64,000 bases of DNA from Tenrec ecaudatus (GCF_050624435.1 NC_134543.1:124029475-124093474); one strand, 5' to 3'. Numbered from the stretch's first letter, positions 45,355 through 56,850 are shown. Numbers and translations are program-made. The notes: generated by a model from the letters alone, not told the origin.

Positions 45355-46690
45355 TTCTCGTGTCTCCACAGAAGGAAAATGTGGGTGGTTTTCCCCTCTT
45401 CCTTTTGCATCTCGTGAGAGATGCCAAATACGGGGACGTGTGTGTGTGTGGGATCGCAAAGCTCTCAGACCGAGGGTTCGAGGAGGGTTGTTGTGTTGTT
45501 GTTTTGTTTTTTTTTTTGCAGAAAAATAAAAATAAAACGATTGCACCTGTCTGTGACACACGTACGTTTCACTGCGCTCGCCTCGGGCGCTGCGCTTTGC
45601 GGGCAGCCTCCAGCCGGCTCCCCGGGCTGATTCCTGGCGGCGGGCAGCCCGTCCCCGGTGGGGGCCCCCCTGGGTTTCCGGTAAGGGGGCTTTGGAAGGC
45701 GCCCCCGCCTGCACCGAGCGGCCCCTCGGCCCGCCTGGCCCCCGCGCCGGGACAGTTGGCGCGGGCGTGAGCAAGCAGCTGCGGTCCAGCCTTGGGCGCC
45801 CGGACTCCAGCGCCACTTTGCAAACAAGTCTGCAGCCCAGGAGCTGGGCAAAGGCAGCCCCCCAGTGCGATCCCCTTTATCGGCCCGAGCCTCAACCGAC
45901 CCAGCCCTGGGGAGCCCTGGAGTCGGAAATCCGGCCTGCCAAGTGCTGGCCCCCGAGGGACTAGGGCAGGGTTTGGATCCGGCACCGCTGCTATCCGCCC
46001 TCGCCTTCCCCGGCCCAAAGCTGGAATTTCGCGCGCGCCGGGAGCCCGGGGGGCACCCGGAGGCTGGCATTTCGGAATTCCCGAGGGACCGAGGAAGGAC
46101 GTCCGAGGGCGCCATATTTTCAGTGGGTCTCGGCTACGGAGGGGAGCGGGCCAACAGGGTCTGGGCCCCGGCGCCCCCGCAGGAGAGGCCGCCCGGATTT
46201 TCCCCGCGAAAGTTTGCGCGCGGCGGCGGCGGCGGCGCAGGGAGCCCCTGGCCGCTGTCCTCGCAAGGGCGCGCGGGCTGCAGCGCGTCGCAAGGCCCTC
46301 CGGGCTGGGGCTCGAGGCCGGGAGTCGCCGGCGGGGCTAGCACGTTCGCTGACCCCCATCTCTTCGCCCGCCGAGACCGGTGTGCGGGCTCTGAGGCTCG
46401 GGGAGCACGCCCCTCTCCCCAGCCGGGGCCGGCCGCTGGGGCGCTGTGATCGGGCCGGGAGCCGGTGGAGAGTGGTCTCCCCCGCCCCCGCCGAGCTGGC
46501 GCTGGCCGTGTGCGAGGCGGCGGTTCCAATCCTGCAGCAGAGGAGGCACCCCGAAGAGGGGGCGGGGGTCTGGGTACCGCCGACGAGCCTGAGCCCCCGG
46601 TCGCCTCCTGCTTGCAGCGGCGCCGCACCCGCGGCCGAGTGCTCGGCGCTCACCGCGATGGCAGCTCTTGGAAGCAAGCGAGGGGGTCGT

Positions 46691-47989
46691 TTCCGAAGTT
46701 GGGGTTCAGGTGACGTGCAGAGGGAAAACTTGGGTTCTCACTGTGTAGTGGAGAGTCGTGGTGACTGGGAGAAGGGGAGTTAGTCAGAGATTCTGTGTCC
46801 CCGAGGGAAAACGAACCTCTGGTGATTTCCTGAGGATGAAAGAGGAATGGTCGTTAAAGAGGTAATTAAAGAGTCGTAGTTAAAGAGGGTATTGGCGATT
46901 TCCTCCAGAAATGGGCCCCCAAATTGAAGGCATTTACAAGCAAGCCCCCAGCTGCTCTGCGTCCTCCTTGAACCGTCGGGGAGGGGGGAGGGGGAGCTAA
47001 TTGGTGGCATTCCTCAGGTAGCATGCCCTGGAATTTGCAGTTGATTGTGCCTTCAGCTTTGTGAAACAGCAGCGGAAGGTCTTGATGGCCGACCTTGAAT
47101 TATCTGTGTTCGGAACGAACCAGCCTTCTCCTTGGCTTATTGAGATGATCGCATGGAGGTCACGTGAGCCCTTTGGGGAGTCCGGAAGAGGCCACAGGAA
47201 CGTGGGAGGCCTTTCCTCCAGGTGATGTGCCCCCTGGTACCCGGGATTGGGTTAGACCTGGACTCATGCTCTTCAGAAAGTGCCGTCGATGTAATGGTCA
47301 GCCATGGAGTCCCAAGGTCTTAATTGGGAGGACCGCTGAAGCGGACATCCATGGTAAGCCCCGAGGGGAGGCCATGCGCCTGGCTGTGCACGTGGTTTTG
47401 AGTGAAGGGAGGGCCCCTGTATGGCTGCGGTTTTGTTTTCCATTGGGACCTAGAATAGTTAAGTGGTGGGAAACATCCAGAGCCCAAGATGCATTTCTCC
47501 AAAGTTAGCTATACTTTGGGAAAAGGTTCCATCCCTTTTGGGATTTCCAGCCTTAGAAATGGTACTTTGACTCAGGGAGCCTTCCTGATCCTCCAACCTG
47601 GGGAAACCGTTGGCCTTTCTCTGCTTTCCCACTCACGGAGTCCGCAGGAGACACGACTCGCTTTCCTCTGTTTTCTGACATGTATGTGCTCTGTCTGCCA
47701 GAGCGAGGCAAGCTGTCCAACGGGGTTAGGGAGATTTCATCAAGGTGTAGGGTATATATGTGGCTTGAATCTACCAACTGTTGAATGCATTTGCTCAGGT
47801 TTTCCAAACACTGTTCCCTAGAGTATTTCCAAATATCTTTTTAAAAAATGAAATAGGCATTATGTTGTGTTGTTTTCCAAACCAATTCCTATTGTATCTA
47901 TTCAAAATGACAGAGGTTCCAACCTCCTCCATGTCTTATCCCAGCAAAACATGAATTCCTAAGAGCAGTTAAAAGTGGCTATAGGTAGG
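46691..47989. other. Single-copy sequence flanking the island
   Basis: No repeat or clear exon is seen. It is GC-moderate near the island and lower further on. Confidence 0.35.
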
Positions 47990-48172
47990 AGATGTTGTTA
48001 GCTGTTTCAAGGTGCTTCTGACTCATAGTGACCCCCTGTGACAGGCTGAACCTGCACTCTAGTGTTTCTTGGGAGGCTGTCTTTTGATGAGATGCCATGG
48101 GATGATTTTGAGTCATAACCTTGAGGTTAGCAACTGGACTCTGAGCTGTTGTTCCACCAGGGCTCTGTTATG
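47990..48172 (-). repeat. AfroSINE copy
   Basis: 'tgttgttagctgtttcaagg' with the RTE-like triplet start, 'tctgactcatagtgaccccc', 'ggttagcaactggactctga' and 'gttgttccaccagggctct' are in reverse order. Confidence 0.65.
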
Positions 48173-49848
48173 GATGGTGAGCAATATACATTTTAAAAAA
48201 AAGTTTCCCAACAGTTTTATTGCCATGTAATTCACAGCAATGTCCATTTTTAATAATGATTAAAAAAATCCAAAGAGGACCCATTCATTTTGGTAGTATG
48301 TTTTAATAACAGCATGTCCCATATATTCTTGTGAATATATCTAATACTTAAAATGAATATGCTAAGGAAACTTTCTTCAAACTCTAATACTTATTCCTGT
48401 TGACGGCCTTAATATGTACCTAGTTGTATGCCTTTTAAATAAGGTTATAAACAGTGTTTCCTTTTGCTGTTGCATGCCTGATTCATACTATAGTTTCATG
48501 GATTGACCAAAGTTGCTGCCTACCCCTATTAAAATGGTTTTGTAACTTCAAAAAAGTTAGGTATGTTTCTTCATTCTGGATTGTTGTTGCCTGTTGTCTG
48601 TTGTGGTGTGAGCCCAAGCTGTAAACATGTAATCCATGATGTTACTGTGTCAGACCTTTTGCATCATTATGTGTTCTGGGAGATGTGTGTGTGTGTGGGT
48701 GGGGGGGGGGCGGTGTTTGACCAATAGAGGAAGCACTAAATGAGAGTTGAATTCAGGTACTTTTATTGGGTACAGACAATGCAAAGACAAGAAGGAAAAC
48801 ATAAGCGGGACTAGAACATCCCCAACTGGAGCCATTTAAATTATAGCGCGTTCCCTCTGAGAATCTTTTAATCCTATTATTTTATATTTAATCGGTAGAC
48901 TAGTTAAAACACAAACAGAACCATTACAAATAATGGGGAAAGATGATGAGCCCAACCAGATGTTTTACCTAAAGTTCAAAGAGTTAAGGAATTTGAACTC
49001 TGTCAGATTCCCCCTGTGGGCACCGTAAATGCTCCCTATAAGCTGGAAAGTTTGGAAGGCATACTCAAAAACACCTTGAGGTGGGAGGGGCAAAAACCAA
49101 CCAAGCAAAACAACAACAACAAAATAACACAGCCATTTTCCAGTGAATGTTTAAGGTGAGTTTCCTTTGGTCATTGACCACCCCAAGGACAACCGTGGGC
49201 TCAGAGGCAGGTGCCCTATGAAGGATCACTGGTAGGCAAAGCTGGCTCCCATGTGCTGTGGCTGTGAGAAGCCTTTATTATGCGTAGCCCAGAGCTGTGA
49301 ATTAGGGCTGGGCTCATTTACCATCCACTCCACAGTGGATTTTCAGATTCGGTGCCAAGACTATGGTTTGTTTTCCTCTTGACCCCGCAATTTAATTTCA
49401 GCCACATTGAGGCTGTTCTAAAGATGCAGAGCAAGAAATGCATAGTTCCCTTTGCCTCCTTTCATTCCAATTTTAACAGGCAAGATTCTCTGCGTCTGCT
49501 TTTCCCTTACTCAGCCAGCGTGGTTTTTTGCTAAGAAGACATCCCCTGCTTTCACCTACACACTGTGTTCCAAGATGCTGAGGTTCTTTTGTGCTTTGCC
49601 ATCAACTAGGTTGGAGGTGGGGACAGCGAATGATGAAATAGTGCTTGAAGGACTAACGGGGCGGCTGGATGGCTGTGGGTTGGAGGGTAACACAGAAAGA
49701 TAAGACCAGGAACCTGCAGTCCATTAAAAACATGCAAATGATCAGTAAATGTGTGGAAAGATGCTTGGAAATGCAAATGCAAAGCCGAGATAGTAGCTTT
49801 CACTCCACTTATCTGATCTAATCTTCAAGGTCCTTAAAATCTCCAGGC

Positions 49849-49851
<3 letters not shown>
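48173..49851. other. Single-copy sequence with a GT/G-rich tract
   Basis: A gtgtgtg run followed by about eleven G lies at 48683-48711. The remainder shows no gene or named repeat. Confidence 0.35.

Positions 49852-49895
<44 letters not shown>
49852..49895. repeat. (TG)n microsatellite
   Basis: About 22 uninterrupted units. Confidence 0.95.
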
Positions 49896-49896
<1 letters not shown>

Positions 49897-49948
49897 TAGG
49901 GGGGCAATCTCTGGAACTATACTGTCATACATTGCAGTTGGGGAGAGC

Positions 49949-50125
49949 AAGGAGCCCTGGTAGCATAGTGGTTATGAGTTGGGCTGCTAATGGCAAGATC
50001 CGCAGTTTGAAACCACTGGCTGGTCTAAGGGAGAAAGACGAGGCTTTCTACCTTAAAGGGTGAAAGTCTCTGAAACCCACTGGGGCGGTTCTGCCCTGTT
50101 GGCCCGGTGACAGGGAGTGGAGAAA
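49949..50125 (+). repeat. AfroSINE, well-preserved head
   Basis: 'ggagccctggtagcatagtg', 'gttatgagttgggctgctaa' and 'gcagtttgaaaccactggct' are near consensus. The box A (tagcatagtgg) and box B (agtttgaaacc) regions are visible. The tail is eroded. Confidence 0.85.
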
Positions 50126-50334
50126 ACGACAGTTTCTCTGAACCCCTGGGACTCAGCAGCCCCACCTTTGGAGCCCTGTCTTACAGAGAGAAAACACCTG
50201 CGTATAAGGATATGTGTTGGGGGATGTGTAGTATAACTTTCTTAAGGTAAAAAAAAGATACCATATGGATGCTCATCTTGTAGGGGGTGGATAAAATATG
50301 ACACATTCACGCTGTGGATCGTTTTAGGAGATCA

Positions 50335-50440
50335 GTCTGCGGGACTCTAGGGAGCAGTTCTGCTTGTCCTCTGGGGTCACCATGAGTGCATAGGAACTGG
50401 AGTTGCAGTGGGATTTGCTTTGTTTTGGGTCCATGATGTA
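50335..50440 (+). repeat. AfroSINE 3' part beside an L1-like scrap
   Basis: 'ggagcagttctgcttgtcct' and 'gggtcaccatgagtgcatag' are the SINE tail. Just before it (50270-50325), 'tggataaaatatgacacatt' looks like old L1 3' UTR. Confidence 0.5.
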
Positions 50441-51118
50441 TTAAAGGAAAACCAAAACAAGAGCAGCCAGTTGTAGGGCGCTCTACATAGTTCTGATTTA
50501 ACAAAGAAGCAGCCCTATGTGTATGGCTTGAGAAAAGATTGTTGACGGATATACAGCAAACCTAATCTTGTTCAAAATTTGGTTCTGGGGAGGACAATAC
50601 ATTTTTCTATCCCACACTCCAGTTGGTTAATTTGTTCCAACCAGCTTGCTTTTCTATATGAAAACACTTTAAAAAGCAGTTGGTTAAGGACTAGCAAACT
50701 CACCTGGAGTCATTTGGAAACAGGCTGGGAAATATCGGACTTGCTGTCCTTGAAGCCTTCTCCTGCCATCTCCCTTCTCTGGAATCTTTCCGTTAATCCT
50801 CTATCAGATGCTGACATTTCCCTATATTTAGTCGGGTAGACCTCTTCATTGGCTTCAGGAAATCGGTTTACTTCTGGGTCAGCCCCCAAAGATAGCGGTA
50901 AAAACAGGTCATCTGGTTCAATCCCTTACTGAGAATATGTATGTTTCCATCCCAGCTCTACTGAATCAGAATCCATAGTTTCATAAGGTCCCCAGGTGAT
51001 ATCTGGACCATTGACCATCCAAATAAACCTCCACCCCAGCTCCTAGCCTTTCAGTTCCTTGACCAGCTCTAAGCTGCATTTTCCTTTAGTGAGCCTCCCG
51101 TGCCATGTGGCAGCCTGG
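50441..51118. other. Single-copy sequence
   Basis: No gene or repeat could be supported. Confidence 0.3.
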
Positions 51119-51305
51119 TAGGAGCCCTGGTGGTGTAGTGGTTACATGTTGGGCTGTGATCCCCCGTGGTTCGAAACCACCAGCAGCTCCGAAGGAGAAA
51201 GACCGGTCTTTCCACCCCCATAATCAGTAGTTACAGTCTGGCAAACCCACAGCGAAGTGCTAGGAGCCAGTATTGACTCAATGGCAGTGAGTTTTTTTTT
51301 GTGGC
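51119..51305 (+). repeat. AfroSINE, near-complete
   Basis: 'taggagccctggtggtgtag', 'gttacatgttgggctgtgat', 'gtggttcgaaaccaccagca' (box B) and 'tgactcaatggcagtgagtt' cover the full element. Confidence 0.85.
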
Positions 51306-51506
51306 CTGGAGATATTTTGGGTTGTCGCAACTTGTGGGTGCTACTAGCATCAAGCAGATATGAGCTGAGAAGGCTGCTGGTGAACATCTTTTGACCTGCA
51401 CTGTGCAGGACAGCCCCACGGGACACAGAGTTCTGCGTCGGATACAGAGTCAGTCAGTAGTGCTAGGGTTGATGAGTGCTTCTCTAGATTAGGCTATCCA
51501 TATCCA

Positions 51507-51641
51507 ACCATCCGTCCATCCGTCCATCCCTCCCTCCCTCCCTCCCTCCCTCTATCTTTCCCTCCCTCCCTCCCTCCCTCCCTCTATCTTTCCTTCCCTC
51601 CCTCCCTCCCTCCCTCCCTCCCTCCCTCCCTCCCTCTATCT
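51507..51641. repeat. (CCCT)n tetranucleotide array
   Basis: (ccat)(ccgt) units grade into long (ccct) runs broken by ctatctttc at three places. A likely length-variable locus. Confidence 0.95.
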
Positions 51642-51853
51642 TTATTGTTAGCCTTAGTCCTTAGTAGAAACATAACTTACCTGATGACCCAGGACAAGCA
51701 CACACTCGAGTAACTGAAACACAAGTTTCAAGCTGTATTTTCCTATTTTCCATATTTACATTTCACTGGGAAGAAAATGGCCCGGGCTTCGTCCATTGGT
51801 TTCACGACTCCCGTTGCAGCCCGTCCTCTGAAGGACACAGAGGGGGCACTGTG

Positions 51854-52140
51854 CTTGTTGTGAGGTGCCGTCCAGCCCGTTCCCACTCACACTCAGCAGG
51901 ACAAACATGGCCGGGTCCTGCCCCATCCTCACAATTGTTGCGTCGAGCCCATTGGTGCAGCCACTGTGTCAATCCACGTTGCAGCAGGCATTCTTCGTTT
52001 CTGTTGCCCCTCCACATTACCAAGTATGATGTCCTTTTCAAGGGACCCAGCTCCTCTGATAGCATGTCTGAATTCCATGAGATGACATCCTACCGGCCTT
52101 GACTGTAGGAGCATCCTGCCTGTACTTCTTGCAAGAACAC
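51854..52140 (-). mobile_element. RTE LINE 3' end
   Basis: 'cttgttgtgaggtgccgtcc', 'cgggtcctgccccatcctca', 'cagccactgtgtcaatccac' and 'agtatgatgtccttttcaag' are the antisense RTE1 terminus. It is 5'-truncated. Confidence 0.75.
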
Positions 52141-52206
52141 AACCATGGAAAGGAAAGAAAGCAGTGGGACTAGGCTTTTCACCTTTTGCAAAAGCTATAA
52201 GCCTAC

Positions 52207-52415
52207 CTAGAAGCCCTGGTGGCATAGTGGTTACAACTTGGGGCTGCAATCCCCAAGGTCAGCAGTTCAAAACCACCAGCCGCTCCAAGGGAGAAAGGAC
52301 TTTCTACTCCCATAAACAGTTACGTCTCGTAAACCCACATGGGCAGTTCGACCCTGTCCTAGAGGGTCGCTATGAGTCGGCTTCGATTTGATGACAGTGA
52401 GTTTGGTTTCAGAGT
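52207..52415 (+). repeat. AfroSINE, full length
   Basis: Complete from 'agaagccctggtggcatagt' through box B 'agcagttcaaaaccacc' to 'agggtcgctatgagtcggct' and 'gatgacagtgagtttggttt'. One of the youngest-looking copies. Confidence 0.9.
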
Positions 52416-52664
52416 TTATGATGTGTTCCTTTCCCTCCTGGGGAGGTGCACGTCAATTCTCAGACTCCCTGGGCAATCAGGCTTTCCCGTGGTACCTCCC
52501 TTTTGTATCATCAGTGCCCACTCCCCTCCGACACATTCCCACCAGAAGCATACTGGCTGTCATGTCTCTTAAGGACAAAGCCTACAGAAAACACTACTTG
52601 CTATATTTTTATTTTTCTCCGCCCTTCTCAATGAATATTTTTGAAAGAATTGTTATACCACCTG

Positions 52665-53035
52665 AGTTCATTTCCTCACTTAGTTTTTCTTGTCTCCACT
52701 CCAAGCTGGCTTCTCCATCCCTTCATGAAAATCCACACTTCTCCAGGTTCAGTGGTCCTCAGTGCCTAACTCCAGTGGTCAGTTCTTAGTTGCCCTCTTC
52801 TGCAGCCACGTCTCTGCATTGAGTCCCCTGGTCACTCGCTCCGCAGGGCATGTTCTTCCACCTGACTCGCATGACATGGTCCCTCACCTGGTTTTCTACC
52901 TCCATGGCCAACCCCAAACCGCTTTTGTTGGATCGTGTCTTCCCGACTTCTACAGGTTGGAGACAACTCCCTCCTACTTACTGTGGGACTGTTCCGAGAA
53001 CACCTTCTCCAAGATCTTCCTGACAGCAGCCCCCT
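52665..53035 (+). pseudogene. L2 LINE reverse-transcriptase relic
   Basis: The frame from 52762 reads SSGQFLVALFCSHVSALSPL, aligned in my memory with the CR1/L2 block around the SAAFDTVDHSLLL motif. LVFYLHGQPQTAFVGSC follows, where L2 has a YLTGRSFSVSFAGSS-like block. The catalytic aspartate motif is lost. The 165-codon frame is therefore a transposon relic, not a gene. Confidence 0.6.
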
Positions 53036-53102
53036 GCCAAACTCCGACCCTAAGTCTTTTCTTTTTGTGGTTTGACATCATTTTTTCTTCCCTGATAGGA
53101 CA

Positions 53103-53530
53103 AGGGGGCCCCTGGGTGGTGCAGACAGCACCTTGGCAAGCTGCTCGGTTGGTGGTTTTCATCCAGCCTGAAGCATCTTGGAAGAACGGCCTGAGTGTCT
53201 CAACCCAAACTCAAAGCCATCTGGTCAGTTCTGATTCATGTTGGCCCCTGGTGGCATAGTTCTCATGCCTGGCTGCTAACCACAAGGTTAGCAGTGTGAA
53301 CCCACGGTGTGCTCCTCTGGAGAAAGACGAAGCTTTCTGCTCTTGTTAAAGAGTTACAGTCGTAGAAACCCACAGGGGCAGTTCTCCTCTGTTCTCTGAG
53401 GTCAAGGCAAGCTTTGAAAGGGTACTTCTGGAAAATCAGTGGTGGAAAAACCTTGGGCACACAGTCCTACTCAGACAGACGTGGGGTCACCGGGAGTCAG
53501 CATAGACTCAAGGGCAGCTGCTTCGGTTTT
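53103..53530 (+). repeat. Two AfroSINE copies in tandem
   Basis: First copy (53103-53243), older type: 'gcccctgggtggtgcagaca' and 'agctgctcggttggtggttt'. Second (53245-53530): 'ggcccctggtggcatagttc', 'aaccacaaggttagcagtgt' and 'gggagtcagcatagactcaa', with an extra 70-bp stretch before the tail. Confidence 0.7.
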
Positions 53531-54329
53531 GGGATAGCATGGGAAGGGGAGCAGAAATGAATTGCTGCCGCACCCTAGAAACCTTTATGAAACAAAAATG
53601 TTAACATGTCAAACTTTTGTTCCTCTGCGTGCCCCCCAATTAGGGCTACATGCTTCTGAAGGCGGAGTTTCCATCTCTCTCACCCTTCCCCCAAGAGCTC
53701 TGTCCTCTTTGATTGACGCGCTGTCAAAGCCCCGGGGGCCTCCTCTGGGGATGTAAATGCTGCTCCTTTGCCAGGTTACTTGAGACCTGGGAACTAGAAG
53801 TCCAGGTGTACTGGGAAGGGTTTCCAATGAAATTCTCAAAGGACAGCTCTTGCTACCATGGAAGATTGAATAGGTTTCTCTCGCCAGGACACATTTTCAA
53901 TTTCCTGAAGACTTCTCCTAATAAGCCCTCATGATAGTCCTGTGTCCTTGGGGAGGATCTACTGAGGTGCCTTTACACAGTCCCTGCCAGTTTCAGAGCT
54001 GACCCCCCTGCCGTGAATTGAACTGGCCCAGCCGATCAATCGCGTTGGAAGTTGCTGTTTTGACTCTACCCCCCCCCCCTTTTTGAAGGCGCCTGAAGGA
54101 GACTAAGGCAAGTTTGTTACCGAGAGAACTTGTCTGCAGCCGTCCACGTCCACAGATCACCCAGATGCGTTTAAACAGGCTTTGTTTGGAATCAGTCCGT
54201 GAACTTGAACCACAGTAGTGATACTCTGACTTATCTTGCTCTACTAAGGAACTTCTGAAAATTCACGGAAAGATTCCATTATCTCTTGGTTCCAATTTTT
54301 CCAAGAACTTCTTGAATTCCCCCTCATCC
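53531..54329. other. Single-copy sequence
   Basis: Nothing recognised apart from a short C run at 54070-54079. Confidence 0.3.
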
Positions 54330-54455
54330 TAGATCCTTAGCTCCACAGGAGCTACAACATTTGCTGCCGGTTCTAGAAATCTCGGCGATGACGCCCAGCA
54401 CATAGTAGGTACTCAGCCACAAATGTTTTGAATAAGTGGTTGATGAAGAAAGCTT
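54330..54455 (+). repeat. L2 LINE 3' end
   Basis: 'cgcccagcacatagtaggta', 'ctcagccacaaatgttttga' and 'ataagtggttgatgaag' are the sense L2 terminus. Confidence 0.6.
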
Positions 54456-55354
54456 GCTGGTTGTAGAGGGAAGCCTTGCCTGAGGGAAAATAGGACTTTC
54501 TCAGGTTCACGCTGAGGAAGACTGGAGTTGAGGTGAAATGCATCACCTCGGGTTGGGCCCATGTTCTCAGGCCACGTCTGGGCAGCGAAGGGCTGCAGTG
54601 TTAAAGGAAGCCCTTCCTAGCGGACTACTTGCTGAGTGACAGAGGCACCTGCACAGAGCAGCCGGCCTGAGGCAGATGGTTGCTTGGCTCATTTTTATCT
54701 CTGAAGAGGGATACTTACGGAATGTACTCGGTGACTTTTGTTGCTGGCTGAAGATGGCGAATTGACTTGTCTGAAGTGTTTGCCATTGACCTCGATGATC
54801 TGGCGGACTGGGACACAGTGAATCACTCATCCCCAGTGTCCACTTGATCCCCCAGGAGGGAGATCTCCCTCTCAAAGCCTTCGCGCCTAGGGAGGAGTGA
54901 GTTCCTGCAGGTGGTGATGGCTGCTGCTGCCTCTCTGCTTCACCCTCGGGGTGTCCAAGATGAAGGGAACCTTTGTGCACTGAACTCCTTTCCTCTCTGC
55001 TTGCTTCCGACGGCCCTGCTAGTTGCGGGACCTCTGTGGAGGACCTCGTTGATGTAAGACAAGATGCTTCCGGTCACGCATGGCAAGTCCTGGAAGGAGC
55101 ACAGATTACTCCCGGGTTTGAGAGATTACATCCAGGGCACTTTAAGAGACTTAATTTTCTCCTTGAAGGGCCCTCTGCTGGGCTCTGCTCTCTCAATCCC
55201 TCCCCTGGGGGTGAAAGTCTTTGGCCTTGAGACTAAGATGTCAAAGCGACTGATATCCAGCAAGGGGACGCCCGGAGTGCCACTACAGGGCAGTTGGGAA
55301 GGACAGATTTTTTTTTGTAAGGAATCTAGAGGAACTTGAGGCTCATTTATTTTT

Positions 55355-55357
<3 letters not shown>
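54456..55357. other. Single-copy sequence
   Basis: The frames at 54567-55476 overlap on both strands with no family resemblance. Confidence 0.3.

Positions 55358-55404
<47 letters not shown>
55358..55404. repeat. (TG)n microsatellite
   Basis: About 23 units. It creates a Thr-His run in a minus-strand frame. Confidence 0.95.
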
Positions 55405-55407
<3 letters not shown>

Positions 55408-55654
55408 TAAGGGAGGCCTGATTGGCTTTCTTGGCTGGGAAGAACCGAGACCCAGAAAAGTGCAGCCATTTAGCATTTAGCTGGCACCAGAATCCCAGTT
55501 CTCCAGCTACTAGCAGGCGCATTCTCTTTGTCCTTTAATTCAGGGCGTTGGTCGAGAACAGCCAGGAAGCCTGCTGAACATGCTGGTTGCTGACCCTCGC
55601 CTTCCTCACTGATCAGGATCTCTCTGGGTGGGTCCCGACTAGGCACGGGAAGAT

Positions 55655-56042
55655 TGAATGCTAACGGCAAGGTTCAAACCTGCCAGCTGCTCCACAGGGG
55701 AAAGATGAGACTGTCTGCTCCTGAAGGATGTACACTCTTGGGAACCTCCAAAACCACCACCACAAAACACTGCCATCAAGTCGATGTCGGCTCACAGTGA
55801 CCCTATAGGACAGGGTAGAACTGCCCCTGTGGGTTTCTGAGACTCTTTATGGGAGTAGAAAGCCCTGTCTTTCTCCCGAGGGGTGGCTGGTGAGTTCGAA
55901 CTGCAGACCTCATGGTTTGCAGCCCAGTGCATAACCCCTGTGCCACCAGAGCTCCGTGGGAAGCAGTTGTATGCCTTCTTCTAGGGGTGCCAAGAGCCAG
56001 AATAGACTGTAAGGTAACCTACAAGCAGTGGGTTTGGTTTAG
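55655..56042 (+). repeat. AfroSINE split by an inverted AfroSINE
   Basis: The host is forward: 55655-55750 ('gaatgctaacggcaaggttc', 'ggaaagatgagactgtctgc') and 55955-56042 ('gtgccaagagccagaataga', 'cagtgggtttggttt'). A reverse copy lies between (55751-55954). Confidence 0.65.
55751..55954 (-). repeat. AfroSINE, full length, nested
   Basis: 'actgccatcaagtcgatgtc', 'ctataggacagggtagaact', 'gcccctgtgggtttctgaga' and 'ctgtgccaccagagctcc' are close to consensus. Confidence 0.85.
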
Positions 56043-56044
56043 AT

Positions 56045-56220
56045 TTTTAGGGAAGCTCCTGGAGTCCCCCGGTGATTTGAGTCCACCCAGAGGTGCCTCA
56101 GAAGAAACACCGGGTGGTCTTCTAAAAGATCCGCCATGGAAAGCCCCGTGGAACACAGTTCTGCTCTTGACACGCAGGAGATCCCCCCAAGTTGAAGTCA
56201 ATGCAAGGGCAACCGGTGTC
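56045..56220 (+). repeat. AfroSINE, older subtype
   Basis: 'gtcccccggtgatttgagtc', 'cacccagaggtgcctcagaa' and 'gaacacagttctgctcttga' follow in order. The head is short. Confidence 0.5.
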
Positions 56221-56356
56221 GGGTGGCTTCCCAAGAGATTGCTGAGCTGGGTGTGGTTGGCAAAGGCAGACTGGGGCTTGGGGACAGTCACTCTGCAGGA
56301 GAGGAGTCCTGTTGCCTCTGCCCTCCTCCCAGAGATACACCATAAAAGGCTTCTTT

Positions 56357-56850
56357 TTTTTTAAAAAAAGTGTTTTTAGGGTTTATTCCATCTTTACATA
56401 GTTATTATTATTTGGGAGTTAATACATATATCGTTCCATAGTTCAATCACATTAGGCAGAATTATACAGTCGTTACTACAGTCAGTTTGCAAACATTCTT
56501 TTTCTTCCTGGGCTCCCTGACCTGTCTCCCTTTTACCAATCCCTCACTGTACTCCTCCGTCCCTCCAAAAAATACCCTTATTCTACTTGCTGTCCGTATA
56601 GGTTCATCAATCCTGACTTTCATATACCAAGAAACCCAGACAAACATAACACAACTTCACAAGGGTGACCTCCAGTGACATAGCACCTCGGAGGTAGACC
56701 CTAATATGAACAGACAAAGACAAAATAAAGCAAAAATACAGAAAATGTTGAAAGCAGATCGGGTCCAGCGTGCATGAGAGGGGGGATCAGCTGACAAAGT
56801 TTTAACTCTTCAAGTCACATGCGTGCTTTTGCTAAATGCCCTCTGCTAAC
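56357..56850 (-). mobile_element. Second LINE-mobilised 3' tail family
   Basis: Flanked by aggcttcttt at 56347-56356 and 56851-56860 (exact). On the minus strand it ends in an A/T-rich tail (ttttttttaaaaaaag on plus). The body ('ttaatacatatatcgttcca', 'gaattatacagtcgttacta') is unlike the main L1 tail. Probably another L1 subfamily 3' UTR, truncated to 494 bp. Confidence 0.6.

Larger units (their letters stand above)
44800..46690. promoter_or_regulatory. CpG island, likely gene promoter
   Basis: About 1.9 kb of dense GC and CpG, with (CGG)n-like runs (45177-45190, 46219-46236), GC boxes and no TATA box. Such islands mark promoters of housekeeping or developmental genes in mammals. The many long overlapping frames on both strands (up to 341 codons) arise from scarce stop codons in GC-rich DNA. 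They show no domain and share no consistent frame. The gene is not identified, and the promoter may be bidirectional. Confidence 0.85.

Noticed and set aside
44791..45816. 341-codon minus-strand open frame in the CpG island, and a 241-codon overlapping frame
   Set aside because: GC-rich DNA has few stop codons. Several long frames overlap on both strands, with low-complexity Arg/Pro/Ala composition and no domain. One also runs through a poly-A tract.
45465..46677. Further frames of 149-216 codons in the island on both strands
   Set aside because: Same GC effect. No shared start, no splice-compatible structure and no recognised motif.
51507..51641. Possible CRISPR-like or minisatellite array
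   Set aside because: It is a simple tetranucleotide run without spacers, in a mammalian genome.
52762..53259. 165-codon frame considered as a gene
   Set aside because: Its first part aligns with the L2 LINE reverse-transcriptase region and its last part runs through an AfroSINE.
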